A program made the position numbers and the translations under genes. The notes beneath the pieces are model-generated. The model saw only the letters and a list, made by a program, of their open reading frames with translations. It was not told the origin of the DNA and made no database searches. 64,000 nucleotides of DNA, from NCBI GenBank assembly GCA_020205615.1, contig CM035166.1, positions 95,181,065 through 95,245,064 on the forward strand, in the 5' to 3' direction. Below are positions 10,640 to 21,493 of the stretch, piece by piece (positions within the stretch are counted from its first letter, which is position 1; every line of letters begins with the position of its first letter). The DNA is from Panax quinquefolius. Taxonomy: Eukaryota > Streptophyta > Magnoliopsida > Apiales > Araliaceae.

Positions 10640-12400
10640 TTTGGATCTACGCCAAATGCCGAATAAATATCTGTGCTTCGATCCAACTGCCGGTCAAGCT
10701 ATCAATCTGGGTCGATGAGTTTGAGCTCGGAACCTGAAGCCACCCAATCCGTCATCATCAAAGATCCCGGAACCATGTCCCCCATAAATTGTGTGGGTAT
10801 GGGATGAGCACCAATAGTCGAGGGAGCCACCAAATACCGGAATATCTCCTGAGTACATGGACCCTCAGATAAATCAAAACCGTCAACTCCCAACAATGGA
10901 ATATCAATGGTGGGTGACTGTGATACAGGCCAATGACGCCTAACAGGAGGCAAGATCGGTATACGAATCTCCCCTGTGGTCCTCCCAATAAAGACGCTTC
11001 TCTAAATAGAGCTCCCAGCCTCCATCGGTGAAAAGAGGAAATCTTCGGGTGGAAATCAAATACTCTACTCCAGTAGGGTGTCCATCCTCAAAACCGATGA
11101 TCAAATGATCCCCTGAATATGGAAGCCATGTGATGGCGTCGGCCGTCAGCAACTCCAGCTGCATACGGCAATGAGCGAAGCCCTCAGATACAAGGACCTC
11201 TGGCAAAATAGAATGATGCCATCGTCGTCCTCGTGGATAGGTATCTAAGCCTAACACACTCATAGGACGCAAACATGGAAGCCTCTCATAGGTCCAAAAC
11301 TGCCAACACAATGGCAAAACATCTGCTATCAGTAAACACTCTTAACATGTGAAAGGAAAAGACAAGAGAAATACTCACCAGCAGAAACGGGTAAAATCCT
11401 AGCCAAGCCTCGATCAAACCCTGTGAGCGCAGACGCATGCCTCGGAGGAAATAGTCAAAGGTGTAAGAGCCCCAATCGTACTCTCCTATACGGTCCACAT
11501 CGCGCGTGTGGTGTCACTCAAAGCAAAAGATACCGTGGAAGAGTTATTCACATGGCGACCTCGAATGATTATCGAAACAATCATCACGTAACGCGATCCT
11601 CGATCCACGACATCATTAGTATGGGCTCACTCAATAGCTCGCTTATAACATCTACGCTCAAAGGACTCGAACGAACAGACGGTCCTACCTTTGGCGCGCC
11701 ACTCACGAACTCCTAACAAGGACCGAGGGCGGCGAGAGGGGTGATATTCGCCATGCAAGGAACCGCTCCCTCTAAACTCCATACCGTGATAAATCGCCAA
11801 TCCATAGTCGCCATCATCACCTCGCAATCCAAATAGTGGAGTGACCGAAGTCGATGAAACCATCGCTCGATAATTCCCCGAGGTAACCCTGTGGACAACG
11901 ACGGGGGAAGGATGGAGAAAATGCCCCAAATCCCCACTCACGCACTCATCGCTTCTATAATCGGGATGAAGCGCCGGTACATAGAGTGGATGCTAAACCA
12001 GCCCCACGAGGTCATGTAAAACCCGAACCCGCGAAAAAGCACGATCAACATCGTAACCCTTTTAATCCTCATAAATAGGAAAGAAGGAAGATAAAGTCTA
12101 ACGTCATACCTCGTTAGCATGCAAGTACATCGATGGGTGTCTACCCAAATCACCTAGCAACTCTGGGTTCACCACCTGGATGCTCGAAAGCTCCCTGCGA
12201 CGGATATGTACAGCAGGAGCGGGATCCTCAATATCCACCTCCTCGTCCTCAACATCTGGAACCTCTACCTGGACGGGACGAATCACAGCCTCCACCAACC
12301 GACAAGACTGTCTGACAGAACGGGGACGAGGCACTTTAGAAGCCCTCCGCCGTACACCAGAGGCGGTCCTATAAGAACTGCTCGGCTGATCTGGATCCAT
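10640..12400 (-). pseudogene. decayed plant mobile domain (PMD)-like gene, antisense in Tat element
   Basis: The series starts at ATG 12400 (MDPDQPSSSYR) and exon 1 ends at a GAG|GTATGA donor at 12110/12109. A frame at 11938-12030 gives GFYMTSWGWFSIHSMYRRF. The 11713-11890 frame gives IERWFHRLRSLHYL, then CEVMMATMD and RFITVWSLEG, which fit the PMD core (ERW..FH..CGE....D...ITGL). DVDRIGEYDWGSYTFDYFLRG (11430-11505) fits the family's D..yaWG..aLa.LyR motif. YPRGRRWHHS and LELLTADAITWLPY (11080-11260) belong to the C-terminal half. PMD genes occur as host genes (MAIN/MAIL) and inside transposons. In-frame stops remain, so the gene is dead unless the consensus is wrong. It opposes the Tat LTR. 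Confidence 0.55.
11300..11378 (-). other. probable intron of the PMD-like gene
   Basis: On the minus strand a CTG|GTGAGT donor (exon ends 11379) and a GTTGGCAG|TTTT acceptor (exon resumes 11299) bound 79 bases. Removing them leaves the frame unbroken and gives PFLL followed directly by FWTYERLPCLRP, the shape expected in this family. An alternative acceptor at 11323 would leave only 56 bases. Confidence 0.5.
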
Positions 12401-13438
12401 AATATCTGGACAACAAGTCTCCAAATCACCTCAGAAAGGGTGTGGTATTGCCTTACCTGGAGCTTTCTAAAATGCATTATATGACTATATGCATGCATGC
12501 ATTTACTTTAATATATAATAGAGTTAGAATGCATGACTACCCAATGCCTACATTTGGAAAAATTTCGCCATAGTCCCCTTTGAAAATAGGGACTATCCAC
12601 ACGCGCCTGACAGTAATGCCTAGGTGGCCATTCAAGAAGACACCGCCCAAAGTCATATACATAATATATGCATTAAAAATCAAACTCATCATGCATACGG
12701 CCAACCTCAATGCTAGGAGTATCTTGCTTTTCTACCTTTTGCTCATTGGACCTCAAATAGGACAAAAATAGCGAGAAAAAGGTGCCAATTGACCGTCTCG
12801 GAAGTCAAATTTTTCACATCATTATGTTCAAGATGGTTTAATACTAACATTTACTATGTTGAATATTTTTATTAAGTCATTTGTGCATACATAATCACTA
12901 CTATGTGTTTAGATGCATTTCGTGCAATATCTCACAATCTAACTGATGAAAAAAAAAATACATGCATGCGTTACTGTAATAGTGTAGAACACTTGTACAA
13001 AGGATGAATTTGTAAGCGGCCGAACTCAAAGAACTGGAAGTGGTCAAGGTTTTTCTAAAGTGAAACAAGTTGAAAGTGACTTGTGAAGTGAAGCTTCGTT
13101 GGGATTTATCATCCACGCTCGTCAGCAGCCCACTACTGGCAATGGCAGTGTGCACTGCGGCTCCTCTATGTGGGTCCCACCCTCCCGGCTCTGTCCAGCT
13201 CGAGTTGAAATGGAGTTCTTACGCTAGAAAGGTCAAATCGGAATAAAAATGCCACGCGATCGAGTAAAAACAAAGATACAATCCTCGGTCTTCTCGGATG
13301 AGACTTTGAATCACATCACTCATTGGTAGTCGCTTTGAACACAAGGTATACTCGCCAATGACCTCGGTTCCATCGCAAATCACATTCAGCAATACCTTAT
13401 ATAGGTCCGATGCCGCCGACTCCGGGTCGTTAGCCTAC
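12401..13438. other. stretch without recognisable gene (Tat-like internal region)
   Basis: Frames here are short and resemble nothing I know. It lies upstream of the antisense PMD-like gene, so promoter sequence for that gene could be here, but no clear TATA or other signal can be assigned. Confidence 0.4.
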
Positions 13439-13538
13439 GTGAATCCCCGACGGGGGTTATAACGTGAATCCCCGACGGGGGTTACAACGTGAGTCCTCGT
13501 CGGGGGTTACAACGTAGATCCTCGGTGGGGGTTACAAC
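13439..13538 (+). repeat. four 25-bp tandem repeats with self-complementary core
   Basis: Units at 13439-13463, 13464-13488, 13489-13513 and 13514-13538. The first two read GTGAATCCCCGACGGGGGTTA plus four bases; the last two differ by a few substitutions. The core CCCCGACGGGG can pair with itself. A related diverged block (CCCCCTGACGGGTTACAACG) appears near 13675. The array lies about 1 kb upstream of the Tat polypurine tract. Confidence 0.85.
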
Positions 13539-14483
13539 ACGTTCATCCGTTGACAATTCTATTAACGAAGGTCAAGCAGCCTTGACATTATTTCAGCCGA
13601 TGGCCGGTAAACCCATCGAAGCATTGAGAACCGTTTGGTAGTCAAGACGTACGTTTTATCGTCCCTCAATAGGTCCCCCTGACGGGTTACAACGATATAT
13701 CTCCTATGGAGAGTAACGATGCTCACCGTTGACACGCGTATCAACGAAGGTCAAACAACCTTGACATCATTTCACCCGATAAATATTTAAACTCGCCGAG
13801 CTATAGAGTCGCTCGAGGTTCTCATACCCGCTTACTCATATTCCCTAGCGGATCCCCATGGGGTCACAATGCAATGCTCTGGCTGATCTACATCGCCAAG
13901 AAATGTCAAGCAACCTTGACGATCTCCTCACGAGTTTCAAACCATTGATTCACACATCAAGAAAGGCTGCAACCTCGACAAAGATATCCCAGTGATATTT
14001 CACCATTGATTCACAAGTCAACGAAGGTCGCATCCTCGACGGCATTTGTTGTTGGCGATAAATCCAATGTAATCACGACGTATTCTCGCGATACTAACCA
14101 GAGAGGTCAACATTATCCAAGAGGATAGATAATGGAATATGTTATACACATCCTCAAATAGATCAAGCTTTATCCCCACGCTTCTCTTACATAAGAATAC
14201 CCTTCAAAGATCAAGTCGTTATCAAGAACACAGAATTTGGTGATAACTCCAACACCAATATCCTAACAGATTCGGCTTGCACATCAGATCTGGTCAGTAT
14301 TGTCAATCCCCAGTTGAAGCAACAGGGAACCAGCAATCATCCCCAGCATGTTGGGCCATAACCCCGTACACATGCATCATACATTTGCATCATATTACTA
14401 CCCTTAGCACCATGTTTATCTTGTTGTGTTTCAAGTGTCTAGGATTCTTTATCCTACCCATGCATCGCCATGCATGAGTATGA
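13539..14483. other. 3' non-coding part of the Tat-like element
   Basis: No reading frame of note. The sequence has loose repeats of GTCAA(G/C)CAACCTTGAC and ACCATTGATTCACA (for example near 13570, 13750, 13905 and 13940-14030), consistent with long, repeat-rich 3' regions of Tat/Ogre elements. Confidence 0.4.
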
Positions 14484-14497
14484 TAAAGAGGGGCATC
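14484..14497 (+). other. polypurine tract of the Tat-like element
   Basis: AAAGAGGGGCATC directly precedes the LTR start TGTAGACA. Tat/Ogre elements typically have a purine tract followed by an LTR beginning TGTAGACAC, which fits. Confidence 0.65.
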
Positions 14498-15390
14498 TGT
14501 AGACACTCAAAATTTTCTCAGTATACTCACATATCGACATTACAGGAGGATAGATTCATCTTTTAAGAGAGAACCCTGAAAGACAATCCAAATCCACATC
14601 GGATACTACCGAAAGTTCAAAGATTAACCGGGATCGCAACTGGGAGTAACGATTTCAACCCTGATTTAACCCCGAGACCGCAGATACAATACCGGAACAC
14701 ACACCGTAGAAGATCGATTAATCTCTGGAGATAACCCCGAGGTATCCGGTCTCGATCCCCAACCATGGAATAGCCACCAACCTTGGTGATAACCCCAAGA
14801 ATGCGAATGCTTGAGATAACCCCGGAAATGTTTGTTTCAAATGCCATCAGCATCAATCTCGGCACTCACAATGAAATACACTGTGCCAACTCAGCAATCA
14901 CATCGGGAAGATAGGCACACCTCAAAGATGACAATGAGGATCTTCAATAAATGCAGCAGTCCAATCTCAGCGAAGTCTGAGCAACGTCTCGCTTATCGAC
15001 CCAATCCGTGATAATAATTCCAGGGGCAACATCGCCATCTCGTCCAACACGATGCCACGTCTCGTCTCTACGCAACAATGTCCCACAAGGCTAACCAATC
15101 CCGAGTGACTATTGTGCGGGGTAACGGATGAAAGTTGAAGCTTGAAGACCGGAGGGCATCGTCCCATCTTCAAAGACTTCGTACAAACTCTAATCCCATG
15201 CCATCGTACAACTCTCGACAACGGCGGTCCGAAATAGGTCCTGGATACCTCAAAACGGATGCCTGAATTGTACTTCTCAAAATCTGAGTGGACATTACAG
15301 TGCCTGAGTGCACATACTTCGAGACGACCCGACCCGCCTCCTCGGTATACTGCGGGTACAGGCGCAGTAGTACACTCATGACACCTTTTG

Positions 15391-15400
15391 CCTATAAATA
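15391..15400 (+). promoter_or_regulatory. TATA box of the Tat-like LTR
   Basis: CCTATAAATA followed by AGAGGC about 0.9 kb into the LTR, upstream of pyrimidine-rich sequence. This is the expected arrangement for an LTR promoter. Confidence 0.6.
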
Positions 15401-15707
15401 AGAGGCTTGGGGTGCTGATTTTTAAGAGAAAAAAGACGGGGAAACCCTGCACAATTTGCTCTGCACTCGCCATACAGTGTATTTTCCCACTTTCAAACAC
15501 CTGTGAGCTCATATATAGCCTCTTTTGTACCCACAAAAGCCCAGTGTTTACCCACTCTAAAGATATAGAAGCCCTTTTTATCAGTCAGCTGTAAGCCTTC
15601 TCACACACTTTAGAGTCTTTCTCTTCATCTTCGCACACACCCTTCTACACGCTCAGAGTCGTGTTGCTTGCTTTTGCCCGGACTTCGGTCCGTGGTTTCC
15701 TTCCAAT

Positions 15708-15718
15708 CTGTATATATA

Positions 15719-15772
<54 letters not shown>

Positions 15773-15830
15773 ACTAACATTATCGAGTTATGCCTCGATT
15801 GAGCCTGACTTGATGCCCCGCGTTCTTCGC

Positions 15831-15874
<44 letters not shown>

Positions 15875-16214
15875 TATATATATATTTATATATATTAATT
15901 ATGCATCGAACTTTGTTCGATGAGCCTAGACTTTGATGCACGCTTATTCGCTAATATATATATATATATATATATATATCAACCGCGTATGTGACTTTGT
16001 TCGATGAGCCTGAACTTTCATGCAGTGCGTTTATTCGCTTATATATATATATATACTTATATATATCAACTGTGTGTTGGACTTTGTTCGATGAGCCTAA
16101 ACTTCGGTCTGGTGCGTTTACTCGCTTTTATATATATATATACTTATATATATGAACTGTGGTCGAACTATGTTCGATGAGCCTGAATTTTACATCCGGT
16201 GCGTTTATTGCTTT

Positions 16215-16250
<36 letters not shown>
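15708..16250 (+). repeat. five ~65-bp units separated by (TA)n tracts
   Basis: Units at about 15770, 15895, 15980, 16068 and 16153 share CTTTGTTCGATGAGCCTGAAC and a (G)TGCGTTTATTCGCTT-type end. Each is separated from the next by TA dinucleotide tracts of about 20-50 bases. Alternation of a conserved word and a TA run is regular over more than 500 bp. Confidence 0.85.
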
Positions 16251-16258
<8 letters not shown>

Positions 16259-16260
16259 TT

Positions 16261-16470
16261 GTCCTACCTGGAGTTTCTTTCGTGGCAGTTGATAGTTTTT
16301 ACAGCTTTCTTTACATTTCGTCCTGCCTGGAGTTTACTTCGTGGCAGTTGACCGCATTTATAGCTTTATTTACATTTTGTCCCGCCTGGAGTTTCCTTCG
16401 TGGCGGTTGACCATATCTACAGCTTTATTTATATTTCTGATCCCCCATGGAGGTGCTTCGTGGTTGGTGA
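16261..16470 (+). repeat. 59-bp tandem repeat, four units
   Basis: Units begin at 16261, 16320, 16379 and 16439. The first three share GTCCTACCTGGAGTTTC-like starts, TTCGTGGCAGTTGA and ACAGCTTTATTTACATTT; the fourth is diverged. It adjoins the TA-spaced array. Confidence 0.85.
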
Positions 16471-17304
16471 TCCTGTCTGTATATATATATTTACCGCTTT
16501 TATATATATACTTGCTTATTGCTTTTATACAAATTATAATATTCTCAGGCGCCTAGGAATCATGTGATCACGATTCATCTCATCGATCTAGATTCGGTTC
16601 CGTGATGGACATTTTCAAATTTATAGCGACTTGTAAATTATTCTGCGATGTCTCAGTATTTCCTCGATGGTTTCCATACCCACGAGGAAGCTCAAGCATT
16701 ATTTTTTTATATATTATTTTCATACAGATGCTTCGCATTCACAAATAAAATCAATCCAAATTACTCACTTAATAAAAATGGGAGTGTAAAGGTCTTAATT
16801 CCTATTGAGCAACGGTGGTTTGAAAAACCTCTTTATAAAACATCATCATTGCCATATCTTGCTAAAACTGAATTTTACATAAATTCAAATCTTGTATATA
16901 TAGGTTCGAAAGAGGCCACGCACAACTTTTATATAACACACATCGACCCACACACACACACACACACACTCGATAATAGTTTCTTGAAAAGAGGCGGTCA
17001 CCGTGGTAACACGGATGTCGGGGTGCTAACACATTTCCCCAAGATAACCAAGTCCCCTGACCCTAAATGAATCTCGGTTTACCGACCAGTATATCGGTGT
17101 CATATCACCGGGTCAATGTGCAAACCTTTTCTCGGTTGTGTTGGTACAACCATTTAAAAACCAATGGCGACTCTTAATCAGTCCATCGTCGACATTATAC
17201 ATGTCGGACCTTTTTCACTTGTTTTTTCAAACAAATCTCACCTAAAATGAGAACACCAAAGAACAAGTAACGGAAAGGGACATCCAAAAATCCTGACGTC
17301 GACA

Positions 17305-17562
17305 CCACATTATTGCGTTAGAACCAGACAAGATAGCCGAAGATTTAACGTACGAGGAGGTACCTGTCAAGATATTGGATAGGAAAGAGCATGTCCTACG
17401 AACAAAGGTTATACCACAAGTTAAAGTTTGCTGGAGGAACCATACTTTTGAAGAAATGACTTGGGAGTTGGAATCAGAAATGAAAGCGAGGTACCCTCAC
17501 CTTTTTGAAACACCGGGTAAGTACGTCAATTTCGAGGACGAAATTTCATAAGGAGAGGAGGT
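17305..17562 (+). pseudogene. C-terminal pol fragment (chromodomain-like end) of a plus-strand gypsy element
   Basis: The frame reads DLTYEEVPVKILDRKEHVLR, then TKVIPQVKVCWRNHTFEEMT and ending RYPHLFETPGKYVNFEDEIS. It aligns with 50374-50560 in the 44-53 kb family and with 27830-28050 (minus) in the inner element. A W..H..EEMTWE arrangement at the end of pol is typical of chromodomain-bearing gypsy elements (Tekay/Del group). Everything upstream has been displaced by the Tat-like insertion. It is immediately followed by a purine tract and the LTR. Confidence 0.75.
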
Positions 17563-20076
17563 TGTAAGACCCCAATTTTTTAATGAATAAAATCGAATTT
17601 TCTCTAATTATTATTGTAAATAATAAGGTGTTAATTTGATATAATACTTTGGTTATGGGTGAAATGTGCAAATTTCGCAAAATAAGCAAGTGGTTATAAA
17701 ATATTCATTGTTGTCGGGGAATATTCGTTTGTTCGTGGAATATTCTTTCTGTCGGGGAATATTCGTACGATGGCGCAACCATTTGTGGGCCCCATAGTGG
17801 ATAACTGTTAGATGAAGAAAACGACAAGTGTGGGTTATTATAAATAACGGTAATAATTGTTACCAAGTAAGATCATTGGAATACCCGGTGGTTAAAATAT
17901 AATGTCTGGCGTGGTTCAGTTTGCAAGAAGACACAAGATTGCATGCAGATTGTTGAATTATTGATCTTTACGTAAGAAGGCACTACTCAATAATTGTTAC
18001 GTAGATTACTGCTCAATATTTTATTTTATTGATTCAATAATTGTCATGCGTTGATATTTTATATTATTGTTGTTTCAATAATTGTCACTGCATACATATT
18101 TCCCATTATCAGATCAATAATTCATATTATTTGAATAATATTATTAGATAGCATTATTGGAAATGTCTAGAAAGTTCTATCAAGGAGAGGTTTGGTCACC
18201 TAATTGCGCGTGAGTAAGGAGAAATCCTTATTGGAAAGCCCCCTCTTCCTGGAACTACTCATTTGTCATAAATGTGATTTTGTAATATTATTTGTGAATA
18301 ATTAATTATTGATTCATATGATAAGGAAATATTTATTTTTATGTGGATATAATGTTGGATATATTTATTGTGGTTAAAAGTGAAGGAGTTAATGTTGAGG
18401 TGTTTTATCCATATTTTGTCGGATTTGAGGTATTAAAAATCAAACCAGTGTTTTTTGAGAAATATTGCGTGAATTATAATTTTTAATCAGACCGTTGGAT
18501 CGTTGTGATTTTTGGATATGTTATACATATATAAGTTGAGTATATGTTCACAAATTTTGAACCGTTAAAAATGAACGATGATGTTTTATGAATTTTAAGA
18601 GGTGAACTGATTCGGAAATTAGGTTTATAAATGATTTTGGTGGAAAATTCTAGAATTGAGTGGGCCCCACTTGTGGTTGGTGAAGAAATGTGCTGAATTT
18701 TATTTCAAATGTGGTGGGTGGCAATAGTAGCAGGTAAAGCCATCAGGTTGCAGGTCAAGTCTGCTTCGGCGTGCTCCTATAAATAGAGGGCTAAGTTAGA
18801 ATTGAAAATCACACCAGAAACAAGTTTTCTCTCTTTCTCTCTTTATATTATCGAGTGTATTCTTGTGAGTATTTTGATACTTTGAGTGTTGCTATATACG
18901 GTGTAAGTTCCTTCAAAGACTATATCCAGATTCCAAATGGCACTCTTGTTTTTTTGAGGTAAGGGATGTTATTTTCTTCTTAAATGATATTATTTTTTCA
19001 ATATCATTATCCAAATATTGGTTTAAACTTTTTATCAAATTTGGAACTTTTTGTGTCGGGGTTACTATTCACGATATCTGACTATTCACGATACGTAACT
19101 ATTCACTTAATACGGCACTATTCACCTAAAAATGAAATTTTCTTCTTTTTATCCAAGATGTCTATTATGGTTATTATCTTTGATCAGATCCATATTTTGG
19201 TCTTTATTTTTGAATTCTCGCTTCAAAATTAGTTATTATGGAGTATTATTGATCTTGGATAAACTGTTATATGAATCCTTAATATTTGTCCTTCCGTCTC
19301 ACTAGATTCGCTTTTTTTAAATATTTTTCATCATCCTTAGTCCTAAATGATGATATTCTCAATATCTTTGGCTTTATAGTGCAAAGATGAATGATTAATC
19401 GATGAATATCTTTGTCTGAATAGTCTGAAATGATGACAAGTGTTGAGATGAACACGACCAACCCGGTGATACAAAATGAATATCTTTGGCATGTAGTGCA
19501 AAGATGAATATTGATTAAAGATGTATATTGATTGTTGTTACAGGGATAAAATATTGATGATGGACTTTTAAATCTTAGAAGATAGTAGAACTCATTCTCT
19601 ACTTGACTCTTCTAATGGATTGTTGTTTCCGCTGCAGTTGTTGATCTAAAACTTGTTGTCTATTATATTTTATCAAATTTTTCCCTGTTGAAAACTAATG
19701 ATAATTTGTTGTATATTATCTAATTAGTCATAATATTCTTTACTGGGCTAGTTGAGCTCACCCTTTTCCTTTTTGTTCTATTTTTCTTCTCAGGAGGTGA
19801 GAACATAGTAGGATCTAGTCGGGGTATGGAGTGATGGTTCTAGAAAGATGTTTTAGTAGTCCTCACTATTTCTGTAAAATAGTGTTTGAATAATTGTAAT
19901 GAGAACTTATTTGAGTGTGGATATTATACAGAAGACAATATTTGTATTTAAACTCACATTATGTGTTTTGTCGTATTTTGCACGACAATTGTATTATTGA
20001 AGTTGTAGTTTGCTTTCTGTACCATATATTTGGCGACTCAGAATGGGTGTTGTATACCTATTTTGGGGGCGTCACA
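17563..20076 (+). mobile_element. 3' LTR of plus-strand Ty3/gypsy element (type A)
   Basis: Starts TGTAAGACCCC after GGAGAGGAGGT and ends GGGGGCGTCACA; 2514 bp. It is the plus-strand version of the LTRs at 5049-7752, 25086-27803, 32527-35239 and 38932-41376. A TATA box (CCTATAAATAGAGGG) is at 18777-18791. This copy keeps CAG/CTG words that are scrambled in the other copies, for example CAGGTAAAGCCATCAGGTTG near 18730. Confidence 0.85.
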
Positions 20077-20103
20077 CCAAGTAAAATTATCAGTTGCTTA
20101 TTA

Positions 20104-20356
20104 TTCTCTCCGTTTCAAAATTAGAGATATAATTTGATTTTTAAAATTAAATGACAGTATATTAAACTTTAAAATTAGTATCTCATAAAAGTTTAGAATA
20201 AAATAAATTTTGTAATTAATAGTTTTTGTTATATACTATATAATTATAATAATTGTATCAACTAAAGTTAAATAAATTCACATCGATTTGAAATTTAGTA
20301 TGTTGTTTTTTGACCTTAAAAATTAAATTGTATCTCTAATCTTGGAACGGAGGAAG
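20104..20356 (+). mobile_element. Stowaway-like MITE 1
   Basis: Terminal inverted repeats TTCTCTCCGTTTCAAAATTA and, on the other strand, CTTCCTCCGTTCCAAGATTA, flanked by TA on both sides (20102-20103 and 20357-20358). Length 253 bp, no coding capacity. This is the Tc1/mariner-type MITE pattern. Confidence 0.8.
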
Positions 20357-20394
20357 TAATATTTATATAAACTCATAAATAAAATAAAATAATA

Positions 20395-20633
20395 CTCTCT
20401 CCGTTCCAAAATTAGAGATTCAATTTAACTTTTGAAGTTGAACGATGACATATTAAACTTCAAATTAATATAAATTTATTTAATTTTAATTTATAAAATT
20501 ATTATAATTATATAATATATAACAAAAACTGTTAATCACAAAATTTATTTTATTCTAAACTTTTATGAATGATACTAATTTAAAATTTTAATATGTCATC
20601 GTTGACTTCAAAACTCAAATTATATCGGTAAAG
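20395..20633 (-). mobile_element. Stowaway-like MITE 2, same family in reverse orientation
   Basis: Starts CTCTCCGTTCCAAAATTAGA after TA and ends degenerately (ATCGGTAAAG) before TA. Its internal sequence read on the minus strand matches MITE 1 (for example TAAAAGTTTAGAATAAAATA), so the two copies lie head to head 38 bp apart. Its right inverted repeat is damaged. Confidence 0.75.
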
Positions 20634-20635
20634 TA

Positions 20636-21141
20636 ATATTCATATTAGTCTTATTAGATGAATTTTTGGTTTTACACATTTATTAATGAAGACAGATACA
20701 ATTACTTTGTGACCTATTTTTAAAAACGATCAGATTCTCATTTAGAACACATGCTCGAAGACAAAATCGACACAGGTCAATCATGTTAGAACACGTGTTT
20801 TTAGATTTTAAAATGCCAAATGATTGCTCATGGTATTTGAAAAATGGTATTCCCAAATTTTTTTTATTGGCAGTACTATTTTTTCTTATTGAAAATCGTC
20901 ACGTTTATTTAGATGTTAGTAAAAAATTATAGAATGACAAATTATATTCATATTTAAATTCATAATTTTATTATCATATCATCACTATTAAATAAAAGAC
21001 TAGATAAATTTTAAAATAAATTTGAAACCATAATATATCCTAAAGTTTATATATAAATTTTATAAAACATTGTTGGTGAAATAAAGAGTATAAAGAATTA
21101 TTATTTTTGTTCTTTATATATAGAAGATCCTGTTATAAAAT
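20636..21141. other. AT-rich stretch without recognised feature
   Basis: No coding frame or known repeat end is visible. The right part (TTATAAAATTATAATAAT near 21133) resembles 41733-41750 in the copia LTR, so some of it may be LTR. Confidence 0.35.
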
Positions 21142-21196
<55 letters not shown>

Positions 21197-21204
21197 TATA
21201 TATA
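21142..21204 (+). repeat. (AAT)n microsatellite running into (TA)n
   Basis: About 17 AAT/TAA triplets followed by a short TA run. Confidence 0.95.
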
Positions 21205-21438
21205 GAGAGATCAAAAGTGAGTCCGTATTTTCTTAAAATGCGGAATTTTTTTTAATTTTTTTTTTGCTTTTTTTTTTAAAACAACTAAATTTCAAATCAC
21301 ACCCAAAACACTATATTATGAAGAAAAAAATTAGTTCCATAAATTATTAATATATTTTTTAGTTGTTTTAAAAAAAAAGCAAAAAATAAATAAAAAAAAT
21401 AAATTCCGAACATTAGATCCGTCCGGACTGGATCTTGT

Positions 21439-21441
<3 letters not shown>
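21205..21441. mobile_element. inverted-repeat element (MITE-like) in a TA tract
   Basis: The ends form long imperfect inverted repeats: GCGGAATTTTTTTTAATT followed by TTTTGC and AAAACAACT on the left (21240-21290) is mirrored at 21358-21411 on the right. Outer parts (AGATCAAAAGTGAGTCCG and, reversed, AAGATCCAGTCCGGACGGAT) match more loosely. TA repeats flank it on both sides. No coding frame. Confidence 0.55.

Positions 21442-21490
<49 letters not shown>

Positions 21491-21493
<3 letters not shown>

Larger units (their letters stand above)
14498..17304 (+). mobile_element. 3' LTR of a Tat/Ogre-like Ty3/gypsy element
   Basis: The LTR starts TGTAGACACTCAAAATTTTC and ends TGACGTCGACA, with imperfect inverted termini (TGTAGACA and CGTCGACA) and TG..CA ends; length 2807 bp. 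A TATA box is at 15391-15400. Two tandem arrays fill its middle (15708-16250 and 16261-16470). The plus-strand gypsy coding sequence resumes at 17305, which fixes the right boundary; the bases 17305-17309 (CCACA) are the expected target duplication, whose partner is outside the window. AATGGCGACTC occurs near 17164, a phrase typical of Tat-group LTR ends. Frames of 189 and 140 residues in this LTR look like chance. Confidence 0.65.

Noticed and set aside
11423..11716. 97-residue plus-strand frame
   Set aside because: It is the shadow of the PMD-like gene on the other strand, whose motifs are much clearer.
14967..15536. 189-residue minus-strand frame
   Set aside because: It lies within the Tat-like LTR, antisense to its promoter, and shows no domain or biased composition. 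Chance frame.
16648..17070. 140-residue plus-strand frame with His-Thr repeats
   Set aside because: It is in the last part of the Tat LTR and runs through a CA microsatellite. No family resemblance.
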